Below are positions 42,563 to 46,782 of a stretch of 46,782 nucleotides of DNA, in pieces (the stretch's first letter is position 1; the number at the start of each line of letters is the position of its first letter). The notes under the pieces are model-generated. The model had not been told where the DNA came from. It was given only the letters and a program-made list of their open reading frames with translations, and ran no database searches. Origin of the DNA: JAGLTZ01 sp964637695. Its GTDB lineage: Bacteria; Blakebacterota; Blakebacteria; Blakebacterales; Blakebacteraceae. The translations under genes and the position numbers were made by a program. Location of the stretch: contig CAZWVF010000016.1 in assembly GCA_964637695.1 (NCBI GenBank), positions 1-46,782 on the forward strand, read 5' to 3'.

Positions 42563-45043
42563 ATGAAAGGGCGCCTCTTCATGGAAACACTGTTGCAGGA
42601 CCTCAAATTCGGCCTGAAACTGCTGTGGAAAGAAAAGGGCTTCACGATCACCGCCCTGCTGACCCTGGCCCTCTGCATAGGGGCCAACAGTACAATTTTC
42701 AGCATGATAAACACCGTCCTTTTACGTCCCCTCCCCTTCGAGGAATCTGAGGATCTGGTGACGGTGTTCAACAGTTATCCCAACGCCGGCGCCCCGATCG
42801 CCGGGAACGCTTCAGGTGACTACTTCTTCCGACGTGAAAGCATCGAGGCATTCGCAGAACTGGGCATGTATCAGTTCTGGGGACACACGATCGGCGGGAG
42901 CGGTACCCCCGAACGGGTCTCAAGCATGCGGGTCACACCGTCGCTATTCCCGATGCTGCACGTGGATCCACTCATCGGTCGCAATTTCGTAGAGGAGGAG
43001 ATGGATCCGGGTAATGAATTCAAGGTGATCCTCAGCTATGGATTCTGGCAGGAAAGATATGCAGGGGATCAGTCGATACTCGATCAGGAGATGCGTATAG
43101 ACGGCAATACCTACAACATTGTTGGAGTAATGCCCGAAGATTTCAGGTTCCTGGGGATACGCGATAATCGCTTCTTCGTACCTGTTCCGTTCTCCGAAGA
43201 GCAGCGGGGGATCGAAAGCCTCCACAGCAACAGATACCAGATGATCGCACGACTGGCTCCGGGAGCCACGATTGAACAGGCGTCCGGCCAGATCGAAATC
43301 CTGAATACGTCCCTTACCGAGCGATCGCCGATACCCAATGCCGTAGAGCTGCTGGGGAATGCCGGATTCCATGTGCAGATCCACAACCTGCAGCAATTTA
43401 TAGTGAGGGACATCAGCGCTACTCTCTACATGCTGTGGGCCGGGGTCTTTTTCGTACTGCTGATTGGCTGTGTGAATATAGCTAATCTTATGTTCGTCCG
43501 TTCGAATGCCAGGACAGGTGAGCTGGCCACACGATTCGCAATAGGCGCCAGCCGCATCCGTCTCACACGCCAGTTGATTTCTGAAAGTATACTGCTCTCA
43601 GTAATCGGGGGAATCCTGGGTTTGATAATAGCCTCGCTCGGTATGAACCTGATAGAGGTACTGGGTGCCGATGAGTTGCCCAGGGGGACTGAAATCGCTC
43701 TCGATTCAACAGTTCTGATCTTCACCCTGGTAATCGCTGTAATTGCAGGAATCCTTTTCGGAGCACTTCCCCTTTTCAGCCTGTTCAAGTTCGACCTGAG
43801 CACGGTATTCCGTCAGGAGGGACGCACAACAACCGCCGGAAGAGGAGCTATCCTGACGCGGAACACTCTGGTGGTTGCACAGATATCGATCGCCTTCGCT
43901 CTTCTGATTGGAGCGGGATTGATGTTCACCAGCTTCAGAAGAGTGCTCGATGTAGATCCCGGTTTCGATCCCGGCTCTGTACTGACAGGATTCCTGTCAC
44001 TGCCGAATTCCGAGTATGGTGATGCCGACAGCCGCCGCCTGTTCATAGACAGGCTGAGGGAGGAGGTAAACGCCCTGCCGGGTGTTTACCAGGCTGCAGT
44101 CACATCCCAGCTTCCATTCTCCGGCAGCAACAGCTCCAGTGTAATCGTTCCTGAAGGCTACGAGCTCCAGCCGGGTGAATCGATACTCTCCCCCTATTAC
44201 ACATTTGTTGCCCCAGGGTATTTCAAGGCTATGGGAATCCCTCTGCTGGAAGGTCGTGACTTCGAGGAGACAGACAACCAGGATTCGGAACAGGTTGTAA
44301 TTATCGATGAATGGCTGGCCCGTCGATACTGGCCCCGGAGCAGTCCGATCGGAAAGCGGATGCTTCGGGGTGTACCCGGTATGGAGGACGAGGAAGAATA
44401 CTTCTACACCGTTATCGGCGTTGTCGGCCAGATCAAGCAGAACGATCTGACTGAGACAGAGCATTCAGGTGCATACTATCACACCTACAGGCAGAGGCCG
44501 ATGGGGTACATAATTCTAGTCGTGAAAACAGAGGTAGAACCCACATCCCTGTCCAACGGTGTACGTGAGACCATTACCCGGATCGATCCCGACCTTCCCT
44601 TCTTCGGAATCGAAACCCAGGAGAGCCGGATATCTGAATCACTTCTGCAGTACCGCACACCGATGCTGCTGCTGCTTGTATTCGCCGGTGTGGCGTTATT
44701 CCTGGCAGCGGTCGGCATTTACGGAGTCCTGGCATATTCGGTAACCCAGCGTACCAGGGAGCTGGGGATCATGATCGCACTCGGAAGCAGTTCGCAGCGC
44801 ATTTTCAGAACGATAGTCGGACAGGGATTGATAGTTCTTGTCATTGGTCTGGCAATCGGCATCGGAGGCACTCTTCTTCTGACTCGGCTTATCCAGGCTC
44901 TGTTATTCGGAGTAGAACCGACTGATCCGGTGATATTCACAGCAGTTTCCCTGCTGCTGGCACTGGTGGTGGTTGTCGCATGCGTACTGCCTGCCCGAAG
45001 GGCAACACGCATCGATCCGGTAGCGACTCTGAATTTCGAATAG
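42563..45043 (+). CDS. ADOP-family ABC permease (MacB/FtsX-like)
   Basis: An 826-residue membrane protein with the doubled MacB/FtsX layout of the orphan permeases first noted in Acidobacteria. The N-terminal helix (GFTITALLTLALCIGANSTI) precedes a periplasmic domain. A first FtsX unit lies near residues 285-430, followed by a second periplasmic domain and a second FtsX unit ending LPARRATRIDPVATLNFE. Relatives have no dedicated ATPase gene. The start is either the ATG at 42563 or one six codons later, which matches the usual M-TLLQDLKFG start better. It is divergent from the truncated copy. Confidence 0.9.
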   Translation: MKGRLFMETLLQDLKFGLKLLWKEKGFTITALLTLALCIGANSTIFSMINTVLLRPLPFEESEDLVTVFNSYPNAGAPIAGNASGDYFFRRESIEAFAELGMYQFWGHTIGGSGTPERVSSMRVTPSLFPMLHVDPLIGRNFVEEEMDPGNEFKVILSYGFWQERYAGDQSILDQEMRIDGNTYNIVGVMPEDFRFLGIRDNRFFVPVPFSEEQRGIESLHSNRYQMIARLAPGATIEQASGQIEILNTSLTERSPIPNAVELLGNAGFHVQIHNLQQFIVRDISATLYMLWAGVFFVLLIGCVNIANLMFVRSNARTGELATRFAIGASRIRLTRQLISESILLSVIGGILGLIIASLGMNLIEVLGADELPRGTEIALDSTVLIFTLVIAVIAGILFGALPLFSLFKFDLSTVFRQEGRTTTAGRGAILTRNTLVVAQISIAFALLIGAGLMFTSFRRVLDVDPGFDPGSVLTGFLSLPNSEYGDADSRRLFIDRLREEVNALPGVYQAAVTSQLPFSGSNSSSVIVPEGYELQPGESILSPYYTFVAPGYFKAMGIPLLEGRDFEETDNQDSEQVVIIDEWLARRYWPRSSPIGKRMLRGVPGMEDEEEYFYTVIGVVGQIKQNDLTETEHSGAYYHTYRQRPMGYIILVVKTEVEPTSLSNGVRETITRIDPDLPFFGIETQESRISESLLQYRTPMLLLLVFAGVALFLAAVGIYGVLAYSVTQRTRELGIMIALGSSSQRIFRTIVGQGLIVLVIGLAIGIGGTLLLTRLIQALLFGVEPTDPVIFTAVSLLLALVVVVACVLPARRATRIDPVATLNFE

Positions 45044-45099
45044 CCCGTCAGATCACACGTATCGCGGGCCATGATCCGCCTGGAAACACATCCGATGGA

Positions 45100-46452
45100 T
45101 CAGCGCTTCAGTGGCAGTCGCAGGGTGAATGCAGCTCCACCGGCGGGAAGATTGGCGGCGATCAGCTCTCCATCCATCGAGCGGGCGAAACGCTGAGAGA
45201 TAGCCAGGCCCAGTCCGGTTCCTTCCCCTTTTTCCTTGGTTGTAACAAAGGGATCGAAGACCTTTTCGATGACATCTTCAGGGATTCCGGGACCGTCGTC
45301 CTTCACCGAGATCTCAAGCCAATCGCCCTCCACCCGCGTCCCGATTGTGATGGTGCTGCCGCCCTTTTCAGCAATCGAATCGTAGGCGTTGGAAATAAAG
45401 TTCAGGAGGATCTGTTCGATCCTGTTCCGGCTGACTTCTATTGTCCCTTCCCACTGCATATCCTCGACCACGTTGTAACGCTTGCCCAGGGCAATCCTCT
45501 CCATTGACATAAGTTCGCGGATAAGCTCTACAACGTCCACCTTCTCACTCGTTTCAATATCCTGACGGGAGTATCCCAGAAGATCCTGAACCATATCCCG
45601 CATCCGGTCTCCCTGTTCCTTGATCTTCACGAAATTCTCACGCATCTTCTCGGAGGATTGCTCTGTGTGTGCAGCCAATTCCGCATATCCTGAAATAATC
45701 TGTAACGGATTCTTGAATTCATGCGCAACACCAGCCAGGGCTTCACCGAGTGAAGCGAGTTTGGATTGACGCCCGATCTCGCGTTCCTGTACCACTTCCA
45801 TCGTCCGGTCCACTACGAGAAGCTGTATTCCATAGGGCTGGCTGAGGATCAATGCCGTCATCAGCACATACCGTTCCTGCTGTTCACCGGAAGGTCCGAC
45901 CTGGATACTCCCCTCCCAGCTCTGCATCTCATCCAGATGCTGTATATCCGGCACATTATCCGACAGGACTTCATTAACAGGAGTCCCTGTAAGATCCTGC
46001 TCATTCAAATCTAAGATCCGGCAGGCCTCGGGATTGGCGGCCAGAATGATAAACCTGCGGTCCAGTCGCAATACACCTATCGTTAATTCCTGAAAAAGTA
46101 TCTGATAGCGTTGTGTTATCCGGCGGGCATAGAGACCGAAACCGACCATCAGCAGGTTTACGAAAAGTGATGAAATACCCAATGCGAGTACGGTGAACCA
46201 ATCGGCCGGAATCCAATATCCCGCTCCGAACAATCGCTCACATGCAACCACAATACTAAGACTCAATGGAACGATCAGGAGGGCACCTTTATGCCCGTAT
46301 CTGTAGGTGACAGCCGCCGTCGTTGCTACGTGTGTAAACCACAACAGATGTGATGGCACACCGACCAGGGGGATCAGCAGAGGGTGTAAAAAGGGCAGAA
46401 AAAGCGGGATAACAATTATTACAGGAGCCCAGCGCTTAATCAGCTTCATCAT
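45100..46452 (-). CDS. membrane-bound PAS sensor histidine kinase
   Basis: A 450-residue two-component sensor. The N-terminal 115 residues contain three or four membrane helices. A PAS domain spans about 120-230. The HisKA box is GVAHEFKNPLQIISGYAEL with the phosphorylatable His. The ATPase domain has NFISNAYDSI (N box), DDGPGI (G1), FDPFVTTK (F box) and EGTGLGLAIS (G2). The ATG at 46450-46452 is preferred over a TTG four codons upstream. No response regulator is visible unless it is the gene that starts at 46719 on the other strand. Confidence 0.93.
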   Translation of the reverse strand: MMKLIKRWAPVIIVIPLFLPFLHPLLIPLVGVPSHLLWFTHVATTAAVTYRYGHKGALLIVPLSLSIVVACERLFGAGYWIPADWFTVLALGISSLFVNLLMVGFGLYARRITQRYQILFQELTIGVLRLDRRFIILAANPEACRILDLNEQDLTGTPVNEVLSDNVPDIQHLDEMQSWEGSIQVGPSGEQQERYVLMTALILSQPYGIQLLVVDRTMEVVQEREIGRQSKLASLGEALAGVAHEFKNPLQIISGYAELAAHTEQSSEKMRENFVKIKEQGDRMRDMVQDLLGYSRQDIETSEKVDVVELIRELMSMERIALGKRYNVVEDMQWEGTIEVSRNRIEQILLNFISNAYDSIAEKGGSTITIGTRVEGDWLEISVKDDGPGIPEDVIEKVFDPFVTTKEKGEGTGLGLAISQRFARSMDGELIAANLPAGGAAFTLRLPLKR

Positions 46453-46718
46453 GATACTTATCAACCTTCAGGACGATGGGATATCAGTTCACATCAGATC
46501 ATAACTGCAAAGCAGCATATTCCACTATGGAATTCGTCTTTCAAACTACCAGCAAACCCCGCTCGTATATAGTATAAACACAGGCTCGTCAGTGCCCGGG
46601 GCACAGTTTGAAGCAGAACCGAAACCTTCGGAGAAAAAGGGACGTATACATTGTAGGCTTCCCGGGCTCGTAATGAGACCCTCGTTTCTGTATGAACAGC
46701 CCGAATCTGGAGAGTTCT
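46453..46718. other. divergent intergenic region with a palindrome
   Basis: About 266 bases without a gene. It contains an AT-rich segment with TATAGT and TATAAA near 46565-46577 and a perfect palindrome, GTGCCC-G-GGGCAC, at 46592-46604. Both could serve the divergent genes on each side. I could not assign a -35 box with confidence. Confidence 0.35.
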
Positions 46719-46782
46719 ATGTATAAAGGGATCCACGAAGCGGAGAGATTTATCACAACCAGCAGATCACCGGCAGTTTTGG
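46719..46782 (+). CDS. start of an unidentified gene (partial)
   Basis: An ATG at 46719-46721 follows GGAG by about six bases and opens a frame of 21 codons to the window end (MYKGIHEAERFIT, then TSRSPAVL). The last part recalls the stretch just before Walker A in sigma54-activator AAA domains (SPVLITGESGTGKE), which would suit a regulator next to a histidine kinase. This is only a guess from a few residues. Confidence 0.45.
   Translation, partial: MYKGIHEAERFITTSRSPAVL

Overview
The window reads as chromosome from a Gram-negative bacterium with a lipopolysaccharide outer membrane. Evidence for this is a Raetz lipid A pathway, BamA, an OmpH/Skp-like chaperone, a TonB-dependent receptor and lipoproteins. 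The fused LpxC-FabZ enzyme, a large secreted protein with a Por/FlgD-like C-terminal domain, secreted M14 carboxypeptidases and MacB/ADOP-type permeases together suggest the FCB superphylum or a nearby candidate phylum. No rRNA or complete tRNA is present, so the phylum call is an inference.

Layout. 1-2775: the tail of an unidentified + strand gene converges on a SWIM/SNF2 helicase. 2776-4579: a small accessory island with an IS630-type transposase scrap, a winged-helix/MNT nucleotidyltransferase overlapping a HEPN gene, a strong promoter and an operator-like repeat. 4580-8374: a secreted serine hydrolase, then groS-groL under a perfect CIRCE element. 8443-11613: a secreted protein of about 1056 residues. 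11752-16332: the uvrB-nadC-birA-coaX operon. 16433-20571: two tandem secreted zinc carboxypeptidases. 20753-21423: rpsU followed by a repeat-dense intergenic region with a cluster of inverted repeats and an IS630-like MITE. 21424-35958: a compact minus-strand operon bamA-ompH-lpxD-lpxC/fabZ-lpxA-oxidoreductase-lpxB-waaA-lpxK-nadB-guaA. 36017-39129: a divergent TonB receptor and a lipoprotein. 39136-42374: an ABC-2 exporter and a 5'-truncated ADOP permease. 42563-45043: an intact ADOP permease. 45100-46452: a membrane PAS histidine kinase. 46719-46782: the start of a further gene.

How the genes work together. The long operon couples outer-membrane protein assembly (BamA, OmpH) to lipid A-Kdo synthesis. 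LpxC deacetylates, LpxD and LpxA acylate, LpxB condenses, LpxK phosphorylates and WaaA adds Kdo. FabZ supplies the acyl chains. No LpxH, LpxI or LpxG is visible; an NAD-dependent Gfo/Idh oxidoreductase sits between lpxA and lpxB. NAD synthesis is split, with nadB at the end of the envelope operon and nadC behind uvrB.

The least routine parts are the MNT/HEPN module with altered catalytic motifs, the repeat region next to rpsU, the oxidoreductase in the lipid A operon and the truncated permease beside its intact paralog. I did not find a clearly new multi-gene system; most of the window is housekeeping.
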